From positions 186,001 through 250,000 of the forward strand of contig NW_026869907.1 in NCBI RefSeq assembly GCF_019925205.1: 64,000 bases of DNA, in the 5' to 3' direction. Under the pieces are notes generated by a model. That model made no database searches. It had not been told where the DNA came from and was given only the letters and a program-made list of their open reading frames with translations. Made by a program: the position numbers and the translations under genes. This DNA comes from Metopolophium dirhodum (Eukaryota > Arthropoda > Insecta > Hemiptera > Aphididae). Below, in pieces: positions 9,936-21,959 of this stretch; the stretch's first letter is position 1, and the number at the start of each line of letters is the position of its first letter.

Positions 9936-12900
9936 AGGTATTGTATGATAATCTAATATAATATCACAATATAACGTGATTTTTAATAATTGCAAAGCAC
10001 ATAAAAATAAGAAAAAAAATTACAGCTATTTTGCTGTATATTCACTGTTAATTATTATTTGATAACAACACGTCATAGCCGAAAATTCCAATTTGAATTT
10101 AAGAAAGTATTTATCATAACTCTTTAAATTATTCATAATATCAATCTTTAGAAAAAAAAAAACATTATTTTAGGATATCATGTGTGATAATATAAATATC
10201 TCGTTAATTGTAAATATTTAATTAATTCCATACGTTATGTGTATGTATAGTAATTATTTATAGAACTTAAAATATAATTCATAATAATATTTTGTTTTTA
10301 TTTATTTAATATTTTGAAAGAATCTTGCATTTTGTTAATGTTACAATGGAGGTTTTATTTGCCCAGATACTTTTTTAGGTAGTAAAACCTTTTCAAAAGT
10401 ATCTTGTAACATCTTTATAGATTAGTAATAATACCTTTATGTTATCGTGAAAAGAATATTTTTTTTCTATATAGTTTTCTTGAACGCAATGAAAATCAGA
10501 AGACAATCTGTGAAATATATTGAAAACGACTCTGGAAGTTCAATTTTAAATATATTTTCATGAACGAGATAATTTATCATTGTTTTTATGGCGATCCTCA
10601 TATGTTATCATTGTTTATTGTTATCTATTAATTTTACCAATTATTATGTTATATATTATATGCCATAACCTACAATGATTTTTATCTTATTCTCTACGCA
10701 ACACTGAGCACATGATTTCCTGTTACTCGTTCATTGTTTTTTTTTTATTATTATTAAATACGTATTACCATTACTCATTAATTAGTGATAATTCATAGTA
10801 TCATATTTAAGATGTTACAAAATGTAATAATTCAGCCTCAATAAGGCGGTAATCTCCGTAAACTTAAATAAATAATAATGATTAATAATACATCGCTATT
10901 ACATCTTAAAATTTGAGTTAAATTTGGAACCGTAATAGTGAATATAAAACAAATATCACTATCGGATTTATAACATAATATTATAAAACTTACACAATAT
11001 ATTATAGAGAGGTCTTTATATCTAATCTAAGGTTTTAATGTATGATATGTAAATAAAAATAAAAACTAGACAGTGCAAAATTTATTAATACCGTCTATTA
11101 GGCATTCGTCCCCGCTTCATGCTTTAAGCGTAGGGCAGCTCTGGTTCTAATATTAAACTAGAATAAGCCACGAATAAGGATAAATCATCGCATTTGAAAA
11201 ACAATTCTGGACTGAAGTCGGGTACAAGTTATCCCTACTACCTTCTGGCTACCACAATTTCTGAGAATTTATCAAAATTATTTGGTGGTTGATGTTAGTT
11301 TTTCGGTTTTTCCATATAAAATTGTTGAGGAAATCGTAAAATTGTAACTTTAAAGGCCGTCGAGTCTCAATGTATTATTTGTGTTAAGAAACGCTCCACC
11401 TATCTACTCTTTTACCAAAAAATGTATAATAAAATAATGTTTATGAGAAAACATTAAAAATAACACGAATTACTCACAATCTAAAATAATAATTTTCAAG
11501 TTGTTTACGCCACAAATATTAAAGCTATTTTTGATTGGTATACAATTTAAACACATTTATAGCACTTAATATAAACGTTCGCCTTTTTTTTTAAATGAGT
11601 TATTGATATGTTTAACTTTTGTATTGAAATATAAAGTTAAACATCAAGTGCTAATTAATTAAAATAAAAATGACTGTAAAGTTTCAATATTTTCGTACTG
11701 TATGTATAAATGTACCTATAATATAAAATGTCAATTCTGTTTAAATTGTGTTATCCAAATTTCTTTAAAGAAACTTGAAGTAGTTTAATACTAAATCCTC
11801 GCAACTTCTAGAAGTTTACACAATATCTAAAAAGGTTAATCGCTTTTTCAGGGAAATGCATTTCGTGATAATTCACTTGTGGAAAGGAGTGGAGTCTGGA
11901 GAATATATTGATTACGTTTAATGACTAAATTATCCCTAAGAAAACTTCAACATGAATAATACTTTCTTTAATGGGGGTAATTTTATTTAAAATCAGTATT
12001 GAAGTATGTTTAATGAACATAACAGCACTATTTACAACTTTAAAAAATATTAATTCACCAAAATGATTTTCAAAATGAGAACATTGTTAAGATAAAGTTT
12101 AAAACCAAATCATATAGTTTTGTAATGGAAACCTCTTATTATACCTACCTAATTTCATTAATCATTGATTTTCATACATGTACGGTATAAGTGATGAAAA
12201 GTTGGTTAGATTGTATAGGATTATATTCTCTCTCCTCATAAAATGTAAAAACTATAAATGTTTTACATGTATATGTAGACTAAAATAATTTGTAAAATAA
12301 TTAATGAGGTACAAAAAATAGTAAATATATGATGTGCTATATATCAATAGCACAAAAGCAATCTATATGAATGAGAAAAAAAAGTTGAAGAGAAAAATCA
12401 ATTTAATTAGTTAATTATTATTGGTTTTATGTAATTAAGAGGTACAATTATCTTTTACTAATTATTTATTGGAATTATTGTTTCTTTTGATAAAATAATT
12501 GCAAGTAGAAAGCTCTGTTTCATCAGCATACATATTTGAAATGTTACCAATTTTTGTCTTATAAATTTAGCAGATATTATGCGTGATTTTGTGCACTATA
12601 GTTTTAAAATTTCGCTGTAGAAAAATGCGCACATCAGAACGAAAATATAACTACACGTGTGTGTTAGGAAAAAAGAACAAAACTTTTATAACTATTAATT
12701 TTTTTATTTTATAGATTTCAAAGGACATACTATTTTAACATATTATGTAAGTTGGCTCACATAGTAATACCCACTTAAACCCACCATTAATATTTCGTTA
12801 ATTATTTTAATGCAGGTCAGGTACAATTTAATTTCAAAGAATTCGCAAGTTTTTTTTTGTAATTCACAATACTGATTTTATTTTATTCTGATGGGTGTAG

Positions 12901-14629
12901 TTAAATTAGCCTTCCAAGTTTTAATGGTCAAAATCAATACCAAATTGTTGTTGTTTATTTGCATACATTTTCAAGTCTGTTTTTGGAAACCCATTCAGAC
13001 GGAAATAGTAAACTTTTTAAATTGTGAACTCAGTGTACTCCAATTGTTTTGAATGGTCGAAGTCTATACAAAACAATTATTGCCGTCAATTTGCAAGAGT
13101 TTAAAATTTGTTTGAGTCATCCTCTTCTCACTCATATTATCGCAGTGAACCTTTTAGTTTCTATAAATTCAAGATTACCCTCCATTTAACTATTTTTCAA
13201 AAACAAAGTAGCTCATCATTCAGAAAAGTATTCATATTCACAAACCCCAAGCAACTATGAACATAATAAGGAACGTGAAGGGCTTCTCTGCTTTTCCCTA
13301 TCAGATTGTAAATTCAGATTTTGTTTTTATTATACACTCATATTGCACTCTGTTTGTGTTAGTAGATATAGATTCCAAGAAGATTTCCAAATTTTTTTTT
13401 TTGTCATGTTGCGAGCGTTTATTTAATTTCAGCACTCAAATGTTGAAAACATTTTGGGACGGTCCTTTTATGTGAAAGAATTACACCACTTACAGAAAAG
13501 ATGCTTTTATTAAAGAAAGATGTTGAAAAGTTTACAAATGATGCTCTTACGACGTTCTGTCTAACTGACGATAGTCACACTTACTGCTCGTCCTGCCGTT
13601 CTGTTTGGACCAAAAGAGTTGTGTCAGCACATTTCCGTCCTCGCTGGGCGATCGGTTTATGGAGTTATTGAGCATAATGAATATAAAATGAAAAACGCTT
13701 AAACTACATAAAATAGCATTACTACAATATTATATTATCAGGGTTCCTAACAGTCATACCGTATTTTTTATTTCCATTAGGATTCAGGATGGCACCGGCA
13801 CTTAATGCTATAATATTAAAACATATGTTTATATATATAAATATATACATATATATATACCATTATTTTTCTTGGAACACTTTACGTATTGATATTATGC
13901 TATTATAAGCTTTTTCTAGAGTCCAGAAAAACAGAAAATTGCATAGCACCAGCACTTTATTCAAAGGGACTTCAAACACTTCAATAAGGGACACGAACAT
14001 GTTCAGTGGGGCCCATCATCTTCTTGAAGAATAAATAAAAAAAATATATTTATTTTACTACGAATTTGCTTCGTTTTAAATTTTGAATTTTGAATGATGA
14101 ATTTAAGAATCTAGTTCTTTTAAGTTATCACCACTCCCCTTATTTTTATTATTATAGTGAATATTTCAAAATCCATTGTTTTAAAGGCTTGGATAATTCA
14201 TAATGTGATATATTACTGTATTTGTATAATCCCACATTTATATTTACTACTGAAATAACGACCATTATTTTCATTGGGGTCCATTATCTTGCCAAAAATT
14301 AAATTAAAATAAAATATAATATAATATCATCTGAATTTGGTTTGTTGGTATCTGATCACTTACATTTTATAAAATACACTTTTTAATATTGGAATATCAT
14401 AAAGTAAGTTATTCATATTTTAATATACCTAGTTAAATAAAAAAAAGGGCTTCTTAAATTATTATATATACTAAATTATAATAATAATAATATTTAAGTC
14501 GATCTAAATTATACAGTAAGTTATAATATTACAAAAATATGTCTTTTAACATTTTAAACTTTTAACTCTACAAAAAGATTTTTAAAAAGTGTAAAATGAA
14601 AGGAAAATTACTGAAGTTAGAAAATGTTT
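9936..14629. other. AT-rich stretch without genes
   Basis: Long AT-rich intron or intergenic DNA. I see no supported gene. 11100-11400 is slightly GC-richer and may be an old repeat. 13820-13860 is a short AT-alternating run. 14005 and 14275 share a weak GGGGYCCATYATCTTC word about 270 bp apart. Small ORFs here (for example 13257-13475) show no domain. Confidence 0.6.
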
Positions 14630-14917
14630 TTATTTATAAACCTTTGCCTCATTATCCCAGCACGCCCACGGTTTTTTGTTTGCTCTGGATTGTGAATTTG
14701 TGTTCAAAAATCCACACATAATATCCACTTTATAATTACATATTATAAGGTTATGGTTGAAGAAGAATTTTAAAATGTTCTCTACTTCCCCAGCACGCTC
14801 ACTGTTTTTTGCATAGGCGTGCGAATATGTTTTTTTTTCGTAGATGTTCACGCTGGTGAAATCATACTTGACGATAATCTTGATGGGTTGGTCTTTGGAA
14901 TCTCTTGTTTCACTCAA
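14630..14917 (-). pseudogene. Unrecognised coding-like exon remnant
   Basis: The minus frame ends in TAA at 14630 and is open to about 14925. Its first half (14800-14915) reads SETRDSKDQPIKIIVKYDF and VNIYEKKTYSHAYAKNSE, with codons ending often in C or G. That third-position bias is unusual in such AT-rich DNA and suggests true coding ancestry. The second half is AT-rich. The DNA behind AYAKNSERAGE (about 14785-14825) is repeated imperfectly at about 14650-14690 behind RANKKPWACWDN, so a small internal duplication is likely. No domain recognised. No clear ATG or acceptor was found upstream. Confidence 0.35.
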
Positions 14918-14919
14918 AA

Positions 14920-16379
14920 ATGGGATTCATAAATATTATTTATATAAATATCTAAATGTAAAATTCCTTTATACGGTCGAAAATAGATCGATAGTTTTTA
15001 TTAGAAATCTTAAACGGCGTTTTAGATTTTTTCAGTTGAACGGTGATTAATATTCTATTACAATAATACATTCAATACACTATTACATTTTATTTTTTTG
15101 CTTAAGACAGAACGTACAGTATTTGTATAACACCACTCGAAATACTATAAAACTAAAATCAACGTTCATAATATAATATTTTGTATACAATTTAATTTTA
15201 AATCCAAGCATATATTATAATGATGTACATTTTTGATTATAGCATTAAAAGAAGACATTTCATAACTCAGTTATATACAAATGTATAGTATTTATTTAGA
15301 AATTAGAAATTTGTATTCCATAATCGATCAAATTTTATGATTTAGATAAGACAGAACTAGATTTATTCAAAATATTAGTACGTTATAAAAACAATAATTT
15401 TCAAACATTATTAACTATTATCATCACTACTATTTAAAATCATATTTGACGCTCAGCACCACTACTCTAAAGTTAGTCATGACTCAGTTGGTGTAGTTGT
15501 TTGACCAACTTTAAGCAACGGTTTGATAATTAGCTACTCAGTAATAAAGTGAGTTTGTTTCTTATATTTTAGTTAAGCGTATTTAAACGTCCTGTTAGTT
15601 AATCACTTTAAACTAAGTAAGTTGTGAGACTACGGAGTAAGCAATGACCCGCTGAGTTTGTGAGAAATATACGCGTACATTATCTGTACTGAATACCACA
15701 TCGACTGCGTTCTACAACAATAATGAAACCATTATAATAAAAAAATAAACCGGGGAACTCTTATTTGCTGTATATCATGTAAATCAAGTAGGTACTAGAC
15801 GTTTATAGATAATAATATATTAATTTTGAATTCACTAATAAACGACTTTATTATACGGCGAAACTAATTGTTAGCAAAGATATGAACAAACTTATGTTAC
15901 TATAATAATACGTTTACCATATATTATTTTATATTCAAATTTAATCGAGTATAATAATATTATAATATGTACTGGCACAAAGTTGCAAGTCTTTGCAAAT
16001 AATATTTGAGGAATAAGAACTAAATATTCTAAATTGTCTAAGAAAAATCGTCATTTTTCATTCAAATTTTAAAAAATTTATGTACTTTGATATTTTTTAA
16101 CTACTGCAAGAACAAGATATCAGGAACTTTAATACTAATTTTTCCAATCTTTTTGATCAAACGATAAAATTAGTTTCAATATTAATTGAAAAAAAAAACT
16201 ATTAAAAAAATAAAATATACATAATATGAAAGATTAAAGAGCAAAAATATTCTGAAACTTGAATTAAATCTAGAAAATGCTAAACATAACTAAATATTTC
16301 ATGAAAATGAAAATTGTTATTATTTTTCTTTTTTAATTATTAAAACATTATATATTACAATAAAAGAAAGGGTTTTAAA
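14920..16379. other. AT-rich stretch without genes
   Basis: No gene or complete element seen. 15430-15720 is a little less AT-rich, with several ACTCAGT words, and could be an old repeat or regulatory stretch. The remainder is ATAATATTAT-type background. Confidence 0.55.
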
Positions 16380-17173
16380 TACCGCTCTGCTGTTCACTGT
16401 AATGGGTGGTGCGTTAAATTTTAATTCAATGATATGATATCATTGTATGTGAAAAACGATTCTAAGCGAAGACCGTCTGTCAGTATATCTATATTATAAT
16501 AATATTTTTAAATTAGAAAAAAATTACTAAGATCGTTATTCTTTGTTAAAATATCCAAATTTTAACTAATTAAAATAGCAATAAAAAACAATTTGTTTTT
16601 ATATTTATTAGATTTTTTGGTGACAATATGAACTACTTATATCCAGATTGTGGTTTTATGTTCAGTTTTTTTTTAATTTTCATGAATAAAAACTTATGAG
16701 GAATCTTGAATTCATTTTTTTAGGTATTTTGCCTGATCGAACAATTTTTATAGATAGTATTTAAAAAAACTAATAAAAATTGAAACTTGTTTATGGCAAT
16801 AAATTAATCAAAAAATATTTTTAGTATTGAATAATGTATAAAAAATTGTAATATAAGCATCCAGTGGAAACTAAAAGTACCTACTGTTATTAATGTTTTA
16901 GTTAGGTACACCAAAAGAACTAAATCGATTTGGTCGAAAAGTGGTTATGCGTAAAAATTATTTTTTTCCTTGTTTATTTTTTTCGTTTTTCTTGACGCTT
17001 ATAAAAACTTCTGGGAATTTTCGATTTTGACTTTTCTAAAGTAGCAACTAGATTCATTTTCCTACCAAAAAAAAAAATACTGATGTTGAAAATCAAAGAA
17101 TTAATTCGACTACTTATTATGTAAAAAAAAAAAACATTGTAAAATCAATACATTCATCACTCCGTTTAGAATC
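16380..17173 (+). mobile_element. TIR repeat of the ATTCTGAGCG group, ~790 bp
   Basis: The 5' part (ACCGCTCTGCTGTTCACTGT, then CAATGATATGATATCATTG, then AAAAACGATTCTAAGCGAAG at about 16450) matches the 5' end of the copies at 7552 and 51612. The 3' end at 17135-17173 (CATTGTAAAATCAATACATT, then CACTCCGTTTAGAATC) is the inverted terminal motif also seen at 36830 and 57274. The interior has no intact ORF. It mixes features of the short and long members, which links them into one group. Confidence 0.6.
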
Positions 17174-17179
17174 CAAAAC

Positions 17180-18290
17180 AAAATCAATTTTGTCAAAAAT
17201 TGGTATTTAGTAAATCCCGTTTTGACGTTTTCTTTATTACTTTTTTGTAGAAACCTACTGGTAAATTCTTACATAATATATCCTCGTTAAGTACTAACTA
17301 GATCAATTTTTCTCTCAAAAATCATTCTCAATTTAGTACATTAATTTTGATGAAATGTACTGCTCAACACGTGATGACAGACTATCAAACAGCGTCATCG
17401 TAAAACTTTTATGTTTAGCTAAACTGAAGTCAAACAAAACAATCGACCACTACTAAACCCAAACCATGTTTCAGCATGAATACCTCTTTATGTTCACGCG
17501 TTTGTCCCTTCAAAAACTAAGAGAACCGTGGTCTTTCACATAACTTGGTGTCACACGGCAGCAGAATGAACCCTAGCCAACCACTTATATAGGTACGTAG
17601 ACTTTTCGTCACCAAAAACCAATAAAAGAAGAAAATGATTTTCTTTACGTCTTTTCGAGTAATTATTAATCTAATAGCATAAACCCTGCCCAGAGACTAT
17701 AGGGTCTATATTTTATACTGCACACTTTATATGAATTTATCATGGATTATCTTATCACATCTCCCTCACCAACCAGTAAATATTATAAAATAGCATGCAT
17801 GCAACCGCCAACTAAACACTGATCCGGTGCTTGACTGTTTAGAGTTGCATCAGCAGATAAAGGAAATTCATATTCAAATGTTGAGAAATTAAGAGAGGAT
17901 TTTATAAAAATAAAAATATAGTAAAACTGTTCCTAAGATCCAAGATTACTTAGAAGATCAACTTGAATATTTTTACAGGATCGAATACTATTCATTCGAA
18001 ATTATGGATTTTTTGTCTAGCTTTTATAACGACAAATGCAATCAATGGAACACGGTAAAAATGTAAAAAAAAAAAAAAAAACGAAAACATAAATACGAAA
18101 TATATAATATTTTGATAGGTACCTACCTATAATCTTAGGTTTTGGAATTGTTTCCGCGCAACGATTGCAGTAAAACGTATGGATAAAATTTGAAATCGTG
18201 CAGAAAATCAACGGATTTTCGTGATGCCAGTCGCTGGAAATGTCGTATTTCACGCGGTCCGCGTGGTACCGTACGTGATTTCCGTGCCCG
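17180..18290. other. Upstream flank of the CpG island, no gene
   Basis: No supported gene. 17340-17600 is moderately GC-richer. A T/A-run at 18065-18080 and rising GC from about 18140 lead into the island. The region could hold upstream regulatory DNA. Confidence 0.45.
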
Positions 18291-18295
18291 ATGCC

Positions 18296-18332
18296 CCGGG
18301 GTGGGGGGGGGGAGAGGGGGGAGGGGGGGGGG
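18296..18332 (+). other. G-tract cluster, G-quadruplex-prone
   Basis: Several runs of 4 to 10 G separated by single A or T bases, on the plus strand, about 150 bp upstream of the candidate initiator. Confidence 0.85.
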
Positions 18333-19020
18333 TTGAAAATTATTAATAACGTATAATATTCGTAAAGATATCGGCCGGTGCATTTGTAACTGTACCGCGG
18401 CGTGCGCCGGTCCGGTGCGCGCCGTCATTTAAGTGCGACGAAGGCGTATGCCCCGGAACGTAGCGCGTTGCGGTTTCAGTCGCTAAAAAGCCACCACCGC
18501 CGACACGGGTCGTGTGAAAGCTGCCACTGCCGACGCCGCCGCCGCCGTAGGTATAGTGCCCGCGAAACGTGCCAACGGATAATAAAAATAATATCGTAAT
18601 ATTCACGATCGGAGTCGCGAACGCCCCCCCCTCCCCCACCCACCCCCACCGCAACGATGATCGCGAAAAAGTGACACCCGGACGAGCGCGGTTTGCAGTT
18701 TTTCGATTTTTTCCCCGTTGTTTCGGGCGGTCGGCGTTATACCATTACCACGCTTAACGTGCGGTAACCGCGGTCGTCGCGTTTTCGGTGATTGGTGCGA
18801 TGTGTAATTATTATTATTGTATCGTCGGGCATTGACGATTCCGGCTGGACCTGCGGCACATCCATACAGCGGTAAGACGCCAGCGGACGACCAACTCGGA
18901 CCGCACAACTATAATAATATTATTACAGTCGACTACTCGGTAAACACATTTTCTCATGATTAATATTTTTGTCCACGTGGAATTCTCCCGTCAAGCGGCT
19001 CGGCCCGACGACGGTGCACT
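18300..19020 (+). promoter_or_regulatory. CpG-rich island with candidate transcription start
   Basis: This is the strongest GC and CpG island in the window, set in AT-rich DNA. GGTTTCAGTCGC at 18472-18483 contains TCAGTC, the arthropod initiator, with A+1 at 18478. GGTCGTG begins at +31, a downstream-promoter-like word about three bases off the usual +28 spacing. A candidate first leader exon, 18478-18550, ends in TAG|GTATAG at the GCC-repeat CCGCCGCCGCCGTAG. Overlapping ORFs on both strands (up to 103 codons) are Arg, Gly and Pro-rich products of the GC bias and are not taken as genes. Direction is inferred from the initiator and donor. A target gene to the right (exon at 55531) is possible but unproven. 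Confidence 0.6.
18622..18650 (-). other. C-tract cluster (G-tracts on the minus strand)
   Basis: Runs of 4 to 8 C broken by T or A. It is the mirror-strand counterpart of the G-tract at 18296, about 150 bp downstream of the candidate initiator. Confidence 0.85.
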
Positions 19021-21740
19021 GAAAATTATATCAATCGTACAATATTTACGTTGAACTGCAATGTCTGTGATAAGTCTGTGGTTTTGAGGAAACGCCACAT
19101 ATTTAAGCGTTTTACTGATGACGGCCGCTCAACCGAAATGATTATATTACCGGTGCCTTGTCGTGTTTGTATTTTTTATTACGATATCCGCGTGTCAATC
19201 AGTGTGTACGATACGCGTTTCAAGCAGTAACCAAGCAATATGAAAAAAAGCTCTTGTTTTAGTGTGCGTTCATTAACTTGAGTTCACTTTTGTAAACCAT
19301 AAAGATAAATGAACAATGAACTTGCTACAGCTTTGGCATTTCTACATAATATGCCAGTGTATCAACGTTCTCTTTTTACACGCAATGTGTTTATTAAAAA
19401 ACAAACACTGAAACACACTAACCTCACCTGTTTATAACAATAAAATTTTACTCTATGGTCTTACGTACAAATCGTATGATGAAAACTTTGAACGTAAGCA
19501 ATACAACTTTACGTAATACGGAATTCTAGAATGTCTAATAACAGCACTACGCTATTTTATAAGTTTCTGCTAACAAAAGTTCCACGAAATCTGCTCTTAA
19601 ATAGGTAGCGACTTGAGAAACGTTATTTTGATTATCATATAAGCAAATAAGCAATTTATTTTATAATCTCATGTCTTATAATATTATACGTTTAAACGAC
19701 TTACAATTATTGGGTTTTACATATCTTGTCCTAGGTATGGGTATAAATTATTAATTAATTGAGTTATATGGGTGGATAGGTAATGATTTTATATGACAAA
19801 ACAAAATTTTTTACATGATGGTAAATTAGCCTAATAATACCTATTACTACACAAAAAAATTAAATGAAACGAATTTACCTCTTTGGCTTGGATAAAAATT
19901 ATTGAAACATCAATACATTATTAGTTTGTATTGCGTTTTTCATCAACCGACTCAATATGTCAAATTTTAGTTATTTATTTAACCTTTTGATGTTCACTAA
20001 TTAAAACATAATATTACGTAAATTTAAATACATTCAGTATATTTTCAATTAACTAAACTATACTAGGTTAATAAATAATATATGGCTGACAGAACGTTTC
20101 CACTTAAAACTTTTTTTTATATCCAATGATTCGCCATTGAATTCAAATTCAATACATCTACCACAGTGCCATACTCAATAATGAGGTACGTTAGATACCT
20201 AATACAGGTATAGCAGATAAAGTACCCTGGTTTTTAAAATTTAAAATTTAGTAAATAAATGTAAGATACAAACAATAATAAATCACGTCATGTTCAGACA
20301 TCAAGATGTTTTATAAAAATCGTCAACATTGGTTTCATACAATATTAATTAGTATCTATATTGTATGCAAAATTTAAATATATATTACAAATTAAAATTT
20401 GAAAATCTGGACTCACATTGGAACCAGATGAGACGTCAAATAGACTTAAAATAAATTATTTAAAATAAAATTGTACATGGTAGTAACTGTAATTATAAAT
20501 GTCAAATATTTTTAATCAGTGTTAAAAATAAAAAATATATTAAAAATTATAAAAGTAGGTACTTAGCTAAAACTCGTTAAATCAATATAAAAGTTTTTTG
20601 GAAGACATTGTACAATTCGACATCATTTTATGATTGTAAATATTGCGGGCAACAAAAGTGCTGGTCGTGCAGCTATAGGTACAAAGTACTCATAATATAT
20701 ATATGGGCGATATATTTTAAGATGTTATAAATAAAAAAATAAAACTGTTGTATGTCAGGCTATGGCCAAGGAGGTTGTATATAATATAGGTAAAACGTAT
20801 TAAATAGGTATTATATAATTTCAAATTGCCGACCACTTAGGGGATCCCAATCAATATGAACAATATACGTAATTATTGTGAAACCATTTGATAAAGATAA
20901 TAGATCTTTTGCACAAGGTGTTATATTATACGCTATATACACAACACTGAAAGGGTATAGAAAAATAATCATAACGCTATTATTATAGTTATTTTCAAAT
21001 ATTTTAACTGTTTAAATCAATAATATCGATTTTCTGACATAATACAAAACTATAATACATACCTATGTCCTATATGATATATGATATAGCAAATTCTTTG
21101 TTTTAAAATACATAAAATCATGTGTACAATGTGGTGAAAATAACGAAAGATAGATTATTAAGCATGTATTTAAATTTGGACCTCATTGGCCTTGATTAAA
21201 ATTGTAAATCATTAAAAATTTTTGATGAAACCACATTTTTTTTTTTTAAACAATTTTAAAATCAGTAAAAATGATCTAAATATTTTATGTAGTGTTTAAA
21301 AATTGTATTTAATTAATTAATAATATTGAAGTACTAACTAGTTACTATACTACAATACTCTTAAATGTATATTGTTATTAATAAACAACACCATAAATAG
21401 AATAATCATTTCAGTTAAATTAAAAATTTATTACAATATTATGTTTCACTTTTTTTTATTAAAAATAATACAAATTTGAAAAAATCTTTATAAATGTTTT
21501 CAAAATTAATTTTAATGGAAAGTGGTTTTGAATTTAGTGCATTGGTTCAACGCATTTTTAAATGGATTTATCGATTTCAAATAAACGTTTTATATTGTTA
21601 TATTAAACGTATGTTTCAACTGTGAAATTAACGATCATAGTATTAATGAACTATGCATCTACGGAATTATAAAATGTTTGGATGATAAAATTGGTTTGTA
21701 TATTATACATTCAGGGTATTGGAGTATACTCCCATTTATA
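19020..21740. other. AT-rich stretch without genes
   Basis: CpG content falls off after about 19230. Beyond that I see only AT-rich background with scattered AGGTACCTA words. No ORF of note and no complete repeat. Confidence 0.55.
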
Positions 21741-21952
21741 TACCGTGTTCCAAAAGATAACGGTCACTTTTCGCGCATACAACTGACGGCTGCGGCAATG
21801 CAAAGACCAAACTCTTCCACCACCATGCTAGCCGACGATCGTCATCGTATTCGAGAAATGTCGGCTAGCATGGTGGTGGAAGTTTGGCCTTTGCACGGCC
21901 GCAGCCGTCAGTTTTATGCGCGAAAAGTGACCGTTATCTTTTGGAACAAGGT
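21741..21952. mobile_element. Foldback MITE, TA-flanked (Tc1/mariner type)
   Basis: About 95-bp arms, almost exact inverted copies, surround a 23-bp spacer (about 21836-21858). The outer ends read CCGTGTTCCAAAAGATAACG on the left and, in reverse complement, CCTTGTTCCAAAAGATAACG on the right. Each is flanked by TA, the Tc1/mariner target. Inside both arms follow GGTCACTTTTCGCGCATA and CTGACGGCTGCGGC. The whole element would fold into one long hairpin, and a transcript could yield small RNAs. The ORF across it (21678-21956) is a by-product. The arms differ at few positions, so insertion is fairly recent. Confidence 0.88.
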
Positions 21953-21959
21953 ATAGGTA

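Noticed and set aside
9740..9995. Minus ORFs of 63 and 69 codons
   Set aside because: They read through the tRNA-derived SINE.
18135..18908. Overlapping ORFs of up to 103 codons on both strands in the CpG island
   Set aside because: Composition is Arg, Gly, Pro and His-rich as expected from GC-biased DNA, open in several frames at once, with no domain.
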